Positions 26,453 through 35,412 are shown, counted from the first letter of the stretch. The stretch: 64,000 bases of DNA from Bacillus sp. Marseille-P3661 (GCF_900240995.1 NZ_LT965954.1:372001-436000); one strand, 5' to 3'. The notes: generated from the sequence alone by a model not told the origin. Program-made: numbers and translations.

Positions 26453-27201
26453 CTTTCTTTCCTCCATTTAACCATATATTTTTCAATCCATGTAACTAAT
26501 AAAAACAGTAAAATTCCAACTGCTGACAATAATAAAATTGGAGCAAATACTGCTGGTCCATCAAACTGCGTCATCATCCGCCGACTAAAGTACCCTAGCC
26601 CTGCTTGAGCACCTAACCATTCGCCAATAGCAGCACCAATAACACTTAATGTAACAGCGACCTTAAGTCCCGAGAAAAAGTAAGGAAGTGCATTTGGAAT
26701 ATTTAGTTTTAGAAAAATCTCTTGTTTAGTTGCTCCCATTGTCAGAAATAACTCTTCAAACTCCTTGCTAGATGCCTTAAGTCCATCAAAAACACTTACA
26801 GTAATTGGAAAAAATGTTATTAATACTGTTACAACAACCTTACTCCAGATTGAATATCCAAACCAAAGTACAAAGATTGGCGCTAAAGCTATAATTGGTA
26901 TTGTTTGTGAAGCAATTAAGATTGGATACAATGCTCTTTCAACTGATTTATTTAAACTCATACAAATCCCGACTACAATCCCGAATACAATTGATATAGA
27001 CAATCCCACTAAAATAATAAGTAAGGTTTTCGGAAGGTGCACTAAAAATAACGTGAACTTCAACTCCCACAGTCTTACAATTACTGCAGAAGGTGATGGT
27101 AAAATAAATGCCTTATCTACAATTTTCGCCGCAATTTCCCAAGAAATAATTGTGATTATGAATATAACGGTTGAGGAAAAGTAATATTTTATATTTACCA
27201 A
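26449..27201 (-). CDS. thiX: Thiamine-precursor ABC transporter permease
   Basis: 250 residues and about six membrane helices with the EAA loop around MGATKQEIFLKLNIPNALPYFFSGLK. It is in the same family as SsuC but operon-linked to tenA. It starts adjacent to the thiZ stop and overlaps the thiY start by 4 bp, so coupling is likely. It imports HMP-type precursors across the cytoplasmic membrane. Confidence 0.88.
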   Translation of the reverse strand: MVNIKYYFSSTVIFIITIISWEIAAKIVDKAFILPSPSAVIVRLWELKFTLFLVHLPKTLLIILVGLSISIVFGIVVGICMSLNKSVERALYPILIASQTIPIIALAPIFVLWFGYSIWSKVVVTVLITFFPITVSVFDGLKASSKEFEELFLTMGATKQEIFLKLNIPNALPYFFSGLKVAVTLSVIGAAIGEWLGAQAGLGYFSRRMMTQFDGPAVFAPILLLSAVGILLFLLVTWIEKYMVKWRKER

Positions 27202-27963
27202 TCACTTCACTCCGAATCTTAGCTGCTCTATTAGCTGCTCTTTTATTTCGATTATTTTTTGTTCCCCAAAATCCCTTATCCTTCTTGGCCGTTCTAAAGG
27301 TACATATACTTCTTTAAGCGACGAAATAGGATGATCTGTTAAAACAAGAATACGATCTGATAATAGTAGTGCTTCGTCTACATCATGTGTAATAAATAAA
27401 ATCGTCTGTTTATACTTATCCCACTTTTCAATCAACCACTCTTGCATCATTAACCTCGTAATAGCGTCAAGGGCGCTGAATGGTTCATCTAGCAACAAAA
27501 TATTTGATCCGGTCATGATTGTTCTTAAAAAAGAAACTCGTTGACGCATCCCACCAGATAAATTTGCAGGATATTGATTTTCATAACCCTTTAATCCAAA
27601 TTCATCTAATAAAGCTACCATTTCAGCTTTTGACCAAGTTCGCTTATTTTTCTTTAATTCAATAGGTAATACCACATTCTCTAAAACTGTGCGCCATGGT
27701 AATAACAAGTCCTGTTGAGGCATGTAGCCTACTGATCCTAATCGATCATTCATAGGAATACCATTTACCAAGATGGAACCTGACGTCGGTGTTTCTAATC
27801 CAGTTATAAGACGAAAAATTGTACTTTTTCCCGATCCGCTCGGACCAATAATACTAACAAATTCACCATTTTCTACTTTTAGATTTAATGAATTTATAAT
27901 GTTTTTTTTACCATTATCATAACGAAAACTAACCCTATCAAATTCAAGCGCAATCTCATTCAT
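27202..27963 (-). CDS. thiZ: Thiamine-precursor ABC transporter ATPase
   Basis: ATPase subunit of ThiXYZ. Walker A GPSGSGKST, signature LSGGMRQR, Walker B LLLDEPFSALD, H-loop THD. ATG at 27963 lies inside the tail of tenA (8-bp overlap) and gives 253 residues beginning MNEIALEFDRVSF. The frame is open to 28014, but the added codons are tenA coding sequence. No strong separate ribosome binding site was seen, so translation is probably coupled to tenA. Confidence 0.86.
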   Translation of the reverse strand: MNEIALEFDRVSFRYDNGKKNIINSLNLKVENGEFVSIIGPSGSGKSTIFRLITGLETPTSGSILVNGIPMNDRLGSVGYMPQQDLLLPWRTVLENVVLPIELKKNKRTWSKAEMVALLDEFGLKGYENQYPANLSGGMRQRVSFLRTIMTGSNILLLDEPFSALDAITRLMMQEWLIEKWDKYKQTILFITHDVDEALLLSDRILVLTDHPISSLKEVYVPLERPRRIRDFGEQKIIEIKEQLIEQLRFGVK

Positions 27964-28633
27964 AACTAGGCCACGTTTCTTGTTTGTAGGCTGTATCCCA
28001 AAACATATATTCAAATTTACTGGTTGTTAGAAAAATTTCTTCTAATCTAGCAATCTCTTTTCCTGACTTTCCTTCAGCTAATTCATCCAATAAATTGATT
28101 AACCACAATGCTAACGACCCAAATTCATCTGAACTGTACATTTTTATCCATTCACCAAAAAATTCATGATTTTGGGACTCTGGATTTTTGGTTCTTAGAT
28201 CTTTTCCAATTTCCCAATAACTCCACATACATGGTAATAATGCTGAAACTAATTCTGCTAACGAACCGTTTTGTGCGATGTGGAGCATATAGTGGCTGTA
28301 TGCCAATGTCGTTGGAGAAGCTGCAGCGTTTTCTAACTCTTCAGATGTGATACCGAAACGAGAAGCATATTGTCTATGCAATGACATTTCCTCGTTCAAA
28401 GTTGACTCTAGCAGATGTGCAAACTTTCTCATCAATTCAACATCATTTGTTTTTACTGTTGCTAAAGCGAAGAGCTTGGCAAAATCAATTAAATATAGAT
28501 AATCTTGCACCATATAAAAGCGAAACTTTTCAGTTGCTAATGTACCACTTCCAATTTCTTGTACAAATGGGTGGGCATGATTTTGATCCCATATTGGTTT
28601 TACCTTCTCAAATAATTGATTACTAAACTTCAT
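27956..28633 (-). CDS. tenA: Aminopyrimidine aminohydrolase (thiaminase II)
   Basis: It hydrolyses aminomethylpyrimidine from degraded thiamine to HMP. 225 residues, all-helical TenA fold. MVQDYLYLIDF supplies the active-site Asp/Tyr, LVSALLPCMWSYWEIG holds the catalytic Cys, and EIFLTTSKFEYMFWDTAY holds the C-terminal Glu. It is first in the operon tenA-thiZ-thiX-thiY under a TPP riboswitch, the known base-degraded thiamine salvage set. A separate ThiD (53128) would phosphorylate the product. Confidence 0.93.
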   Translation of the reverse strand: MKFSNQLFEKVKPIWDQNHAHPFVQEIGSGTLATEKFRFYMVQDYLYLIDFAKLFALATVKTNDVELMRKFAHLLESTLNEEMSLHRQYASRFGITSEELENAAASPTTLAYSHYMLHIAQNGSLAELVSALLPCMWSYWEIGKDLRTKNPESQNHEFFGEWIKMYSSDEFGSLALWLINLLDELAEGKSGKEIARLEEIFLTTSKFEYMFWDTAYKQETWPSYE

Positions 28634-28721
28634 GCTGATCCATCCTTTTTTGTATTACTTTAACAATATAAAACAATGAATACGTCTATTTATGGTCTAA
28701 TTAAATTCCCCCTAACACAAA

Positions 28722-28923
28722 AAAACCACCTCTTAAAAAGAAGTGGTTTAAAGTATACATAACCCATAACAAGCTTTAAGCTTGGAATAAATTTGAAAAT
28801 TCAATGAAACACTGAATTTTTCCGCACACACACCACTTCCCTTCGCTAGTATTACCTAGATCAGGTTTAAGGGTTAAGACAAACTCAATTGTCCCTCTCA
28901 GCCTTTACAGCACCCCTAGTAGT
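28722..28923 (-). promoter_or_regulatory. TPP riboswitch (THI element) with terminator
   Basis: On the minus strand the aptamer 28923-28831 has AGGGGTGCT, GGCTGAGAGGG and ACCTGATCTAGGTAATACTAGCG AAGGGA elements. A terminator with AAGAAGTGGTTT-type pairing and a T-run lies at 28722-28750. It should shut off tenA-thiZXY at high thiamine pyrophosphate. Confidence 0.95.
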
Positions 28924-29071
28924 AACGATAATATATATTCATTTCATTTCCGTCTATCTAATATTTACCATATATAGGCGTTTGTTGCAACAAAAAAATT
29001 TTCATATGATACATATTTACCTTGCATAAACAAATGCTATAATTAAATTTTTTAATTTAAGGAGACCAGAT

Positions 29072-29287
29072 ATGGTAAGAAGATTAGACATCTCAAAAAA
29101 ACACCCACACTTTGACGGTTCCCATGAGGGACCTATATCAGATCCGTTATCTAGCGCCAACAAAATAGGGATAAGAATAGATGCAGATCCTCAACAACAT
29201 ATGAATGCTAACCCTTTCCATCTTTCTGGACAACCCAATAAAGAAATGGAACAATTTGGACGTTTCTTTGATGGAAAGAATAAGTAA
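29072..29287 (+). CDS. Small hydrophilic protein of 71 residues
   Basis: ATG follows AAGGAGACC. The product (MVRRLDISKKHPHFDGSHEG...) is rich in His, Asn and Pro with no hydrophobic segment and ends in a basic KNK tail. Gene-sized, with a terminator 5 bp after the stop. I do not recognise the family; its composition is like other small spore-former proteins in this window. Confidence 0.65.
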   Translation: MVRRLDISKKHPHFDGSHEGPISDPLSSANKIGIRIDADPQQHMNANPFHLSGQPNKEMEQFGRFFDGKNK

Positions 29288-29292
29288 CTTCA

Positions 29293-29320
29293 AAGCGCCT
29301 CCATCCATAGGCAGGCGCTT
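29293..29320 (+). terminator. Terminator of the 71-residue gene
   Basis: AAGCGCCT pairs with AGGCGCTT over a 12-base loop. Confidence 0.65.
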
Positions 29321-29384
29321 ATCCTGTTATAATTCAATACTGTTCAAATTTATCAATAAACAAACAACCTAACAATTGTAAGCA

Positions 29385-30944
29385 TTAAATATTTTTCTGT
29401 ATTGTAAATTTTATTGAAACGGAATCTTTAATTTTCTTACCATTTGTCCCTTTAATAGTATTCTTCACATATAAGTAATATGTTTCTCCTGTTTTATAGT
29501 CCTCCTTGTTACTAATCGATAAAGAGTTAGAGTCTTTTAAGGAGTAGTCAATGGTTGACAATTTATTGCCATCTGAGCTATAAATCATTATATTTTCGGT
29601 TGTAACGGATGAAAAATCAATAGGTGAGTCAAATTGAATCGTCCATTGTTTATCTTTTGCAACATTTGCAAAAGTACCAATCGATTCGTAGCCAGGAGTT
29701 GGATAATTAATACTTGTTTTATCATCCTGTTTCTGTTCGGGAACTTGCTGGTATACTATATTAGAAATTGTTATGAGCTTATCATTGTCTGTTAATCCTT
29801 TGGTATACGAAACAAATCCATAACTCCATGCATTCACACCCAATTTAATTGCACTTTCATAAATCATTTTACGCAGATCAGACATATGGATTCCTTTCAG
29901 ATCAACGTAGCGAATACTAAACTCTTCGTTATAATTATTAAAGCCTTTTTCTATTAAATTTATTAGCTCCTGTATAGTAGTCGCAGTAAATTCGGGTAAT
30001 AGATATTGTAATTCTAGTTCATTTAGCAATGCTGTAAATCGATCCGCTTCATTTGTAGTATTAATTTTTGTTTGTAATTCTTCAAAGTAAGTTGTCTTTG
30101 CAATCGGGTATGGCATTTCTTCGCCATTTATTCCGCCAGTTGTCCAACTATGATCTTTAGATATTTCTTGATCTGATAATAAATAATAATGATATAAAAC
30201 TCTGCCCTTTTCATCTGGAACAGGGTCATTCCACGTGGCATCCAAGTGGTACCATCTTCCTTCTAATTTAACCATATTCCAAGCGTGATTTTGAACAGCA
30301 AAAGACCGGCTGCTTGCGACTCCACTAATAAGACGTACATCAATACCTGCATGTTGAAGCATCTTATAGATGAGCATTGCATATCCATTACAGGCCGTTG
30401 TTCCTTCAATAATAGCTGGATATGGAGAATTGTTTATCAATGATGTATCATATGATAAATTCTTAACTACAAAATCGTGAACGGCTTTTACCTTTTCATG
30501 ATCGTTCATAGTGGGTTTCGTGATTTCCTTCATTATCGTAGTAACATACTGATCTACATATATCATTTGAGCCAATGTTTCATAATATCTTAAAACAATA
30601 GTGATCGTTATATTGGAGCCATATGCTTTATATGACATATTAAAACCCCGAAATGAGTAATTTAAGTATTCATCATTTTTTACAGTATGGTCTATGTAAC
30701 TGCTTATTTTATTTAAAAGGTTGTTAGTTGAACCTTTATACTTAATCATTATATTTGTTTTCCTGTTTTTCATTGAAGAACTAACAATATTTTCGATATC
30801 TTTCAATGAGGAAGCTTTATGTGTGCTTGGAGTTGTAGTATCTGCATCATATAAAGGTGCTGAGATCGTATGTATTGGTGCTGTTGAAAAGAATAAGCAC
30901 ATTATAATAACTGGATATATGAACCATATTCTTAAAGCGCTCAT
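29385..30944 (-). CDS. Secreted transglutaminase-like protein with Ig-like (Big_5) domain
   Basis: 519 residues. An N-terminal signal/anchor segment (WFIYPVIIMCLFFSTAP) suggests export. The transglutaminase-like core has Cys in GTTACNGYA, His in QNHAWN and Asp in HLDATWNDP, the full papain-like triad. The C-terminus (about residues 415-519) resembles an SbsA/Big_5 Ig-like domain with WTIQFDSPIDFSSVTTENI. Probably a cell-surface peptidase or cross-linker acting on peptides or wall protein. The gene is monocistronic. Confidence 0.83.
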   Translation of the reverse strand: MSALRIWFIYPVIIMCLFFSTAPIHTISAPLYDADTTTPSTHKASSLKDIENIVSSSMKNRKTNIMIKYKGSTNNLLNKISSYIDHTVKNDEYLNYSFRGFNMSYKAYGSNITITIVLRYYETLAQMIYVDQYVTTIMKEITKPTMNDHEKVKAVHDFVVKNLSYDTSLINNSPYPAIIEGTTACNGYAMLIYKMLQHAGIDVRLISGVASSRSFAVQNHAWNMVKLEGRWYHLDATWNDPVPDEKGRVLYHYYLLSDQEISKDHSWTTGGINGEEMPYPIAKTTYFEELQTKINTTNEADRFTALLNELELQYLLPEFTATTIQELINLIEKGFNNYNEEFSIRYVDLKGIHMSDLRKMIYESAIKLGVNAWSYGFVSYTKGLTDNDKLITISNIVYQQVPEQKQDDKTSINYPTPGYESIGTFANVAKDKQWTIQFDSPIDFSSVTTENIMIYSSDGNKLSTIDYSLKDSNSLSISNKEDYKTGETYYLYVKNTIKGTNGKKIKDSVSIKFTIQKNI

Positions 30945-31065
30945 AAACTAGTAATCTCCTTTTTGGGTTTGTATCTTTACTTTACTGTATCTATAATGAA
31001 TTTCCAATCGTTATCTTTGCTACAAATAATGGATGCAATGACGTTATTTGGATGGGATTCACCTC

Positions 31066-31092
31066 ATAAAAAAAAACGCCAAAAGGCGTTAA
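31066..31092 (-). terminator. Terminator overlapping the coiled-coil gene stop
   Basis: AACGCC-TTTT-GGCGTT is followed on the minus strand by T9. The hairpin overlaps the last codon of the gene at 31089. Confidence 0.8.
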
Positions 31093-31376
31093 TCACACAT
31101 AATTATATTTCCTGTTTCAACATTAATGGAATAAATGATATTGTTAATATCGTCATTTTCATGTTGTAATTCTTTAAGTTCAATTTCGAGATGAGTAATC
31201 ATTTCTTCTATCTCTTTAAATAGGTTAGATTTTAGCTTGTCCTTACTTTCGAGGAGCATAATCCTACGTATATCAAGACTAGCTAATTGTAGTTTAATTT
31301 CTTTCATTTTGGTAAGATTTTGATCTTTTCGAATTTCTAACTCACTTTTCCAAATAATAAGTTCTTTATCAAACAT
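31089..31376 (-). CDS. Small coiled-coil protein
   Basis: 95 residues, almost wholly heptad-like with many Lys/Glu/Leu/Ile, from ELIIWKSELEIRKDQ to LKELQHENDDINNI. It ends in Met-Cys-Asp. No membrane segment. AAGGGGGAAT site upstream of ATG 31376. It recalls short FlxA- or DivIC-like coiled-coil proteins but matches none I can name. Confidence 0.65.
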   Translation of the reverse strand: MFDKELIIWKSELEIRKDQNLTKMKEIKLQLASLDIRRIMLLESKDKLKSNLFKEIEEMITHLEIELKELQHENDDINNIIYSINVETGNIIMCD

Positions 31377-31509
31377 TTCATATTCCCCCTTATAATATGA
31401 AATTCTACATGACGGCTCTTATCCCCTCCTTTACTTGTTTAAATTTTCAGAAAGTTGTAACTTCAATAAAAAAAGCATCCAATATGTAGAGGATGCTTTA
31501 AAATAAATT

Positions 31510-31968
31510 CTAATTCCATCGAAGTTTCATATCTAACTTACAGCATTCTGTTTCTTCGACTTCCGACCAGAAATACATCTCAATCCCATCAGGATTAAAG
31601 GATGTTTTAAAATTTGACTGAATTCCTGTTGATTTAATTAAGTTATCGACTTCATTTAAATTTGACTCTTGAGCAGCACTCATTATTTTAGAAGCAAATA
31701 CTTTAGAACTTGCTAATTTGTCAAGCACCGTACTTGCATCTTGGAGTAACTTTTTAAAGGCAACAGCTGATTCATTAAAAACAGTTGGATCTACTTCAGG
31801 GTACTGTCTAGAATTCATGACCTCTATTTTTCTATAAGCAGGTACTAAACTATGGCTTTGAAGGTTTGTTACATACGGTGCATAAGCCCAGTAATTGTAG
31901 TAAGGAATCCAATGAGGAGCATATACGTGCTGCATTTGAGGGATAGGATAGTAAGGAAAATAATGCAA
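31510..31968 (-). CDS. YuzC-like inner spore coat protein
   Basis: The start is best placed at TTG 31968, 8 bases after AAAGGAGGGGG; the frame's upstream ATG at 31989 encodes that site. The 152 residues begin with an aromatic/Pro-rich stretch (YFPYYPIPQ, YNYWAYAPY). A helical domain follows with SRQYPEVDPTVF, LDKLASSKVFASKIMSAAQES and the FNPDGIEMYF end, the pattern I associate with B. subtilis YuzC, an inner coat protein. The name is from memory, hence moderate confidence. Confidence 0.7.
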   Translation of the reverse strand: MHYFPYYPIPQMQHVYAPHWIPYYNYWAYAPYVTNLQSHSLVPAYRKIEVMNSRQYPEVDPTVFNESAVAFKKLLQDASTVLDKLASSKVFASKIMSAAQESNLNEVDNLIKSTGIQSNFKTSFNPDGIEMYFWSEVEETECCKLDMKLRWN

Positions 31969-32040
31969 AAGTCCCCCCTCCTTTCTCATGTAGTCTGTTA
32001 TATATATGCAATCGAAGGGGGAATATAAACCGATTTCTAC

Positions 32041-32229
32041 TTATTCATTAGAATGATATGTATAAATCACTTCTCCCCCTTTTTTTGCCTCACCACGAAA
32101 GTTTTCTCGATCTTTTTGCTTAACTAAAATTTCTCGGAATAAAGAAAAATCCTCTTTTGTTACTAAAAAGTGTTTTAGTTCGCCACTTCTTAGCTTTTCA
32201 ACAATTTGTTCCATATCTGCAGTTGTCAC
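32041..32229 (-). CDS. Conserved small protein of unknown function
   Basis: 62 residues (MTTADMEQIVEKLRSGELKHFLV...). A helix-rich start and the block REILVKQKDRENFRGEAKKGGEVIYTY. Basic, no membrane segment. AGGGGAGATT site. Similar short proteins are common in Bacillaceae, but I cannot name the family. It lies divergent from the SASP gene. Confidence 0.65.
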   Translation of the reverse strand: MTTADMEQIVEKLRSGELKHFLVTKEDFSLFREILVKQKDRENFRGEAKKGGEVIYTYHSNE

Positions 32230-32412
32230 TTATTAATCTCCCCTATTAAGTATTGTTTAAAGTATACACTATACTTACAAATTTTTATTACCCAAAGTTG
32301 TAAACATTACATTAGAATGATTGATTTCACCATTCTTTCTCCATTTATGGATACCTTTACAAATCATAATATCGACTTTTTTTAACAAAATAATAGGTAA
32401 GGAGGTGTCAAC

Positions 32413-32610
32413 ATGCCAAGCCGAAACCAATTATTAGTACCTGGTGTGCAACAAATGTTAGATCAATATAAAGAAGAGATTGCTCAAGAATTTGGGGTGA
32501 CTCTTTCAGCAGATTCAGTGTCCCGTTCAAACGGATCTGTTGGTGGCGAAATTACGAAACGTTTAGTTAAACAAGCACAGGCACAGCTTGCTGGAAATAA
32601 AATTGAATAA
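32413..32610 (+). CDS. sasP: Alpha/beta-type small acid-soluble spore protein
   Basis: 65 residues with the SASP signatures EIAQEFGV (GPR protease site, cleavage after the Glu) and the [19 protein letters not shown]-binding block. It coats spore DNA in the forespore and protects against UV and heat; GPR degrades it at germination. AAGGAGGTG ribosome binding site. In the family, expression depends on sigmaG; the upstream TGGATA near 32347 is a weak -35 match only. A terminator follows. Confidence 0.95.
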   Translation: MPSRNQLLVPGVQQMLDQYKEEIAQEFGVTLSADSVSRSNGSVGGEITKRLVKQAQAQLAGNKIE

Positions 32611-32626
32611 AGACTGGCTATAAGAT

Positions 32627-32650
32627 AGGGGGATTTTTGTCCCCCTTTAT
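32627..32650. terminator. Terminator shared by SASP and cydS ends
   Basis: AGGGGG-ATTTTTGT-CCCCCT is followed by a T-run on the plus strand; it lies between convergent genes. Confidence 0.8.
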
Positions 32651-32758
32651 TTAGTTTATATCCTTAAGAAAGTTGCCTTTAGCACCCCACCAAAACAAAA
32701 ACAATATGGATGCCGCAACAACAATCGGTGGTGCGTAAAATATAAGAAAATCCTGCAT
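32651..32758 (-). CDS. cydS: Cytochrome bd oxidase small subunit CydS
   Basis: 35 residues (MQDFLIFYAPPIVVAASILF...) with one membrane helix, a short N-terminus ending in APP and a polar tail. It matches the micropeptide third subunit seen in the Geobacillus bd oxidase structure. ATG 32758 has GGAGG upstream and lies 12 bp after cydB. In the enzyme CydS packs on CydA and stabilises the heme site. Confidence 0.9.
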   Translation of the reverse strand: MQDFLIFYAPPIVVAASILFLFWWGAKGNFLKDIN

Positions 32759-32769
32759 GATTTAACCTC

Positions 32770-33783
32770 CTATTTTTGTCCTTGAATATAGTCTTTGTTA
32801 AATAAAAATAATCTTAGCAGTAAATACAAAGATGGGAGCAATAAACACAAACCAGCAATAAATGCTGCAATCAATGCTTTTGCCATTGTTTCATTCGTAA
32901 ACCCATCATAAAGTGTTAAATACGGATATAATAAATAGGGATAATGTGACATTCCGTAAGCTAGGAATGCAAAGGCATATTGAAAGACAACAGCGAGAAA
33001 TGCAATGCCGTAATTTTTTTGTCTATAAATTTGATAAACAGCGATTATAAACGAGATAAAGGATGCTATAAACAATCCCTTTAATTCCAGCATTCCTTCA
33101 TAATGCTCCAAATTATGATGCTTTAATGTATATACAGCAAGTAAACCCGTTAGTATTGAGGGTATACTCCATAGCAGGGCGTATTTCCTTAACAATGTTA
33201 ATGCTTTATAATCTTTTGCTGCATATGCATAATAGGTTAAAAAGCTGGCCGAAATAAATAACACACTTACCAATGCCACCATCACAATGCTCCACGAATA
33301 AGGACTCGTTAACAGGTCTTTCGTAAGCAAAGTAATTTGATTTCCTTCAACCTTTATAAATCCACCTTCTGAGATTGAAAGCACAGTCGTTAATGAAGCC
33401 GGAATTAGAATACCTGTCATTCCATATAAAAACATATATAGTTTACTTTCCTTTGCACCATATGTTGCAAATGCGTAATATGAACCTCTTAGTGCTAGTA
33501 AAATGATAGAAATACTTCCTGGTATAAGTAAGGCAGAGCCATAATAATAAGCTGTCTTTGGAAAAAAACCAACAATACCTACAAAAAAGAATACCAAGAA
33601 CACGTTTGTTACTTCCCAAACAGGAGATAAATAGCGCTGGATCACGCGATGGATTATATGTTTCTTTCCGGCCCAATCACTGTACGTACTATAAAATCCT
33701 GCACCAAAATCAATTGATCCAACGATCAAATATCCGAATAAAAAAATCCCCAGTACTGTAATTCCGATTATTTCTAAATCCAT
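32770..33783 (-). CDS. cydB: Cytochrome bd ubiquinol oxidase subunit II
   Basis: 337 residues with about nine hydrophobic helices and the conserved YLIVGSIDFGAGF and FYSTYSDWAGKKHIIHRVI opening. It partners CydA in the quinol:O2 oxidoreductase and has no heme ligands of its own. Coding is 13 bp after cydA. In relatives CydB is needed for assembly, helped by CydCD; cydCD genes are not in this window. Confidence 0.93.
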   Translation of the reverse strand: MDLEIIGITVLGIFLFGYLIVGSIDFGAGFYSTYSDWAGKKHIIHRVIQRYLSPVWEVTNVFLVFFFVGIVGFFPKTAYYYGSALLIPGSISIILLALRGSYYAFATYGAKESKLYMFLYGMTGILIPASLTTVLSISEGGFIKVEGNQITLLTKDLLTSPYSWSIVMVALVSVLFISASFLTYYAYAAKDYKALTLLRKYALLWSIPSILTGLLAVYTLKHHNLEHYEGMLELKGLFIASFISFIIAVYQIYRQKNYGIAFLAVVFQYAFAFLAYGMSHYPYLLYPYLTLYDGFTNETMAKALIAAFIAGLCLLLPSLYLLLRLFLFNKDYIQGQK

Positions 33784-33796
33784 TAATCCTCCCCCC

Positions 33797-35125
33797 CTAT
33801 AGCCCTTTTTCTAATAACTCTTTTTCAGCAGGATTGTTTTTAAACATTCTTCGCAGAACAACAACACTTCCAACTCCTAAGATGATGTAAAGAATGATGA
33901 AAACAACCAGCATTGTGTCAACATGCGGAGAGGTTGTGGATCCTTCCACAGTTTTCATATAACCTCTTAAAACCCAGGGCTGTCTTCCTACTTCAGCAAA
34001 TATCCAACCCAATTCAATTGCAATTAACGCCAACGGCCCACTTATCGTTGTAAAAAATAATAATAAGCGATTATACGCCCAACTTTTTCTAAATCGTTTC
34101 AATACAACATAAAGCATTGATATAGTTGTTAAGAGCACACCGATACAAACCATTAAGTCAAATAAATAGTGAATATACAACGGTGGAATTTCATCTTCGG
34201 CAAATTCATTAAGACCAATAACTTCACCCGTTGTTGTGCCATGAGCAAGTATACTTAGCGCATATGGAATCGTAAGCCCCTTCTCCACTTCGTTGTTTTC
34301 ATTTAATACTCCAAATAGCACTAAAGGCGCTTCGCCTTCTGTTTCAAAATGCCACTCAGCTGCAGCAAGTTTTTCTGGCTGGTATTCGGCTAAGAACTTA
34401 CCTGAAAGATCTCCCACAATCATTGTAGCGAGCGAAAATATAAACCCTGCAACTAAGGTTAAATGTAGAGCCTTTTTATAATAAACATGTTTCTTACCTT
34501 TAAATAATTGATAAGCTGCAATTGTGGCAAGAACAAACGCTGATGTCATATATGCCGACGTTAATACATGGGCAACCTTTGTGGGTGTGGCTGGATTAAA
34601 CATTGCTAAAAGCGGTTGAATTCCTGTGATCACCCCATTCTGGATATCAAAGCCTTGAGGGGTGTTCATAAAAGCATTTACCATTGTAATAAATACGGCC
34701 GACATTGACGCACCTAATACAACTGGAATGATAAATAAGAAATGATGTATTGGCTTTTTAAACCGGTCCCATGTATAAATATATATACCGAGGAAAATTG
34801 CTTCAAAAAAGAACGCAAATGTTTCTAGGAATAATGGTAAACCAATCACCTGTCCCGCAACTTCCATAAACCTTGGCCAAAGTAAACTTAATTGAATTCC
34901 GATAGCTGTTCCGGTTACAACTCCTACAGCCACAGTAATAACAAACCCTCTCATCCAGCGACGAGCCAGCAGTAGATAATGCTGATCATTGTTTTTGATT
35001 CCAATCCAATGAGCTAGGGCAATCATTAAAGGTACGCCGACCCCAATGGTCGCATAAATAATATGGAAAGCTAATGTCAGTGCAGTTAACAGCCTGCTAT
35101 ACAAGGTTGCATCGTATTCAAGCAT
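33797..35125 (-). CDS. cydA: Cytochrome bd ubiquinol oxidase subunit I
   Basis: 442 residues. Heme and quinol features: His21 near helix 1 (AFHIIYATIG), a His in the AHVLTSAYM helix, Met in FDLMVCIG and the GRQPW motif near residue 385. The Q-loop is short, as in Firmicutes. It reduces O2 to water with menaquinol at low oxygen without pumping protons. It follows a tiny membrane-peptide gene and a control region with a Rex/FNR-like box. Confidence 0.95.
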   Translation of the reverse strand: MLEYDATLYSRLLTALTLAFHIIYATIGVGVPLMIALAHWIGIKNNDQHYLLLARRWMRGFVITVAVGVVTGTAIGIQLSLLWPRFMEVAGQVIGLPLFLETFAFFFEAIFLGIYIYTWDRFKKPIHHFLFIIPVVLGASMSAVFITMVNAFMNTPQGFDIQNGVITGIQPLLAMFNPATPTKVAHVLTSAYMTSAFVLATIAAYQLFKGKKHVYYKKALHLTLVAGFIFSLATMIVGDLSGKFLAEYQPEKLAAAEWHFETEGEAPLVLFGVLNENNEVEKGLTIPYALSILAHGTTTGEVIGLNEFAEDEIPPLYIHYLFDLMVCIGVLLTTISMLYVVLKRFRKSWAYNRLLLFFTTISGPLALIAIELGWIFAEVGRQPWVLRGYMKTVEGSTTSPHVDTMLVVFIILYIILGVGSVVVLRRMFKNNPAEKELLEKGL

Positions 35126-35151
35126 TTGTAATACCTCCAGTACTTATACTT

Positions 35152-35250
35152 TTAGCGAAAAAGACGACCAATTAGGGATAAAGACATTATCAATCCTACT
35201 GCCAAACAAACGATTAACAACCATTTCTCTTGTTTTTTTCCAGTGTTCAT
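35152..35250 (-). CDS. Small membrane peptide before cydA
   Basis: 32 residues (MNTGKKQEKWLLIVCLAVG...) with a basic head, one hydrophobic helix and a basic RLFR tail. ATG 35250 has a GGGGTGA site 8 bases upstream. It ends 26 bp before cydA and is downstream of the same operator. It could be a further small subunit, an assembly factor, or a translated leader. Another frame in the same stretch lacks hydrophobic character. Confidence 0.55.
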   Translation of the reverse strand: MNTGKKQEKWLLIVCLAVGLIMSLSLIGRLFR

Positions 35251-35273
35251 CCACTCTCACCCCGAATATTAGT

Positions 35274-35335
35274 TTGTGATTTTCTTCACATTACAATTAT
35301 TATAATCGAGGTTTACACTATACAAATAGTGCAAA
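35274..35335 (-). promoter_or_regulatory. cyd promoter and operators: Rex/FNR-like box and 24-bp palindrome
   Basis: TTGTGATTTTCTTCACAT at 35274-35291 matches both the Rex pattern (TTGTGA-N6-TCACAA) and the FNR pattern (TGTGA-N6-TCACA). TATAAT at 35299-35304 is the likely -10, so this box lies just at or past the start site, suiting a repressor such as Rex. Upstream, TTTACACTAT (35312-35321) and ATAGTGCAAA (35326-35335) form a 24-bp dyad over the -35 region; its regulator is unknown. Confidence 0.7.
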
Positions 35336-35384
35336 TGTGACTAATTTATGACGATTTTCTATAAGGGGATCTTGATGAATAAGA

Positions 35385-35412
35385 GGGCAAGCGCCCTGCC
35401 CCGACAGGTCAT
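35385..35412. repeat. GC-rich hairpin repeat fragment
   Basis: GGGCAAGCGCCC followed by CTG-CCCCGA-CAG. It shares the GCAAGCGCC core with the hairpin repeat at 5866-5912, so it may be a degenerate copy. It lies in the intergenic stretch upstream of cyd and downstream of the ZIP gene. Confidence 0.4.
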
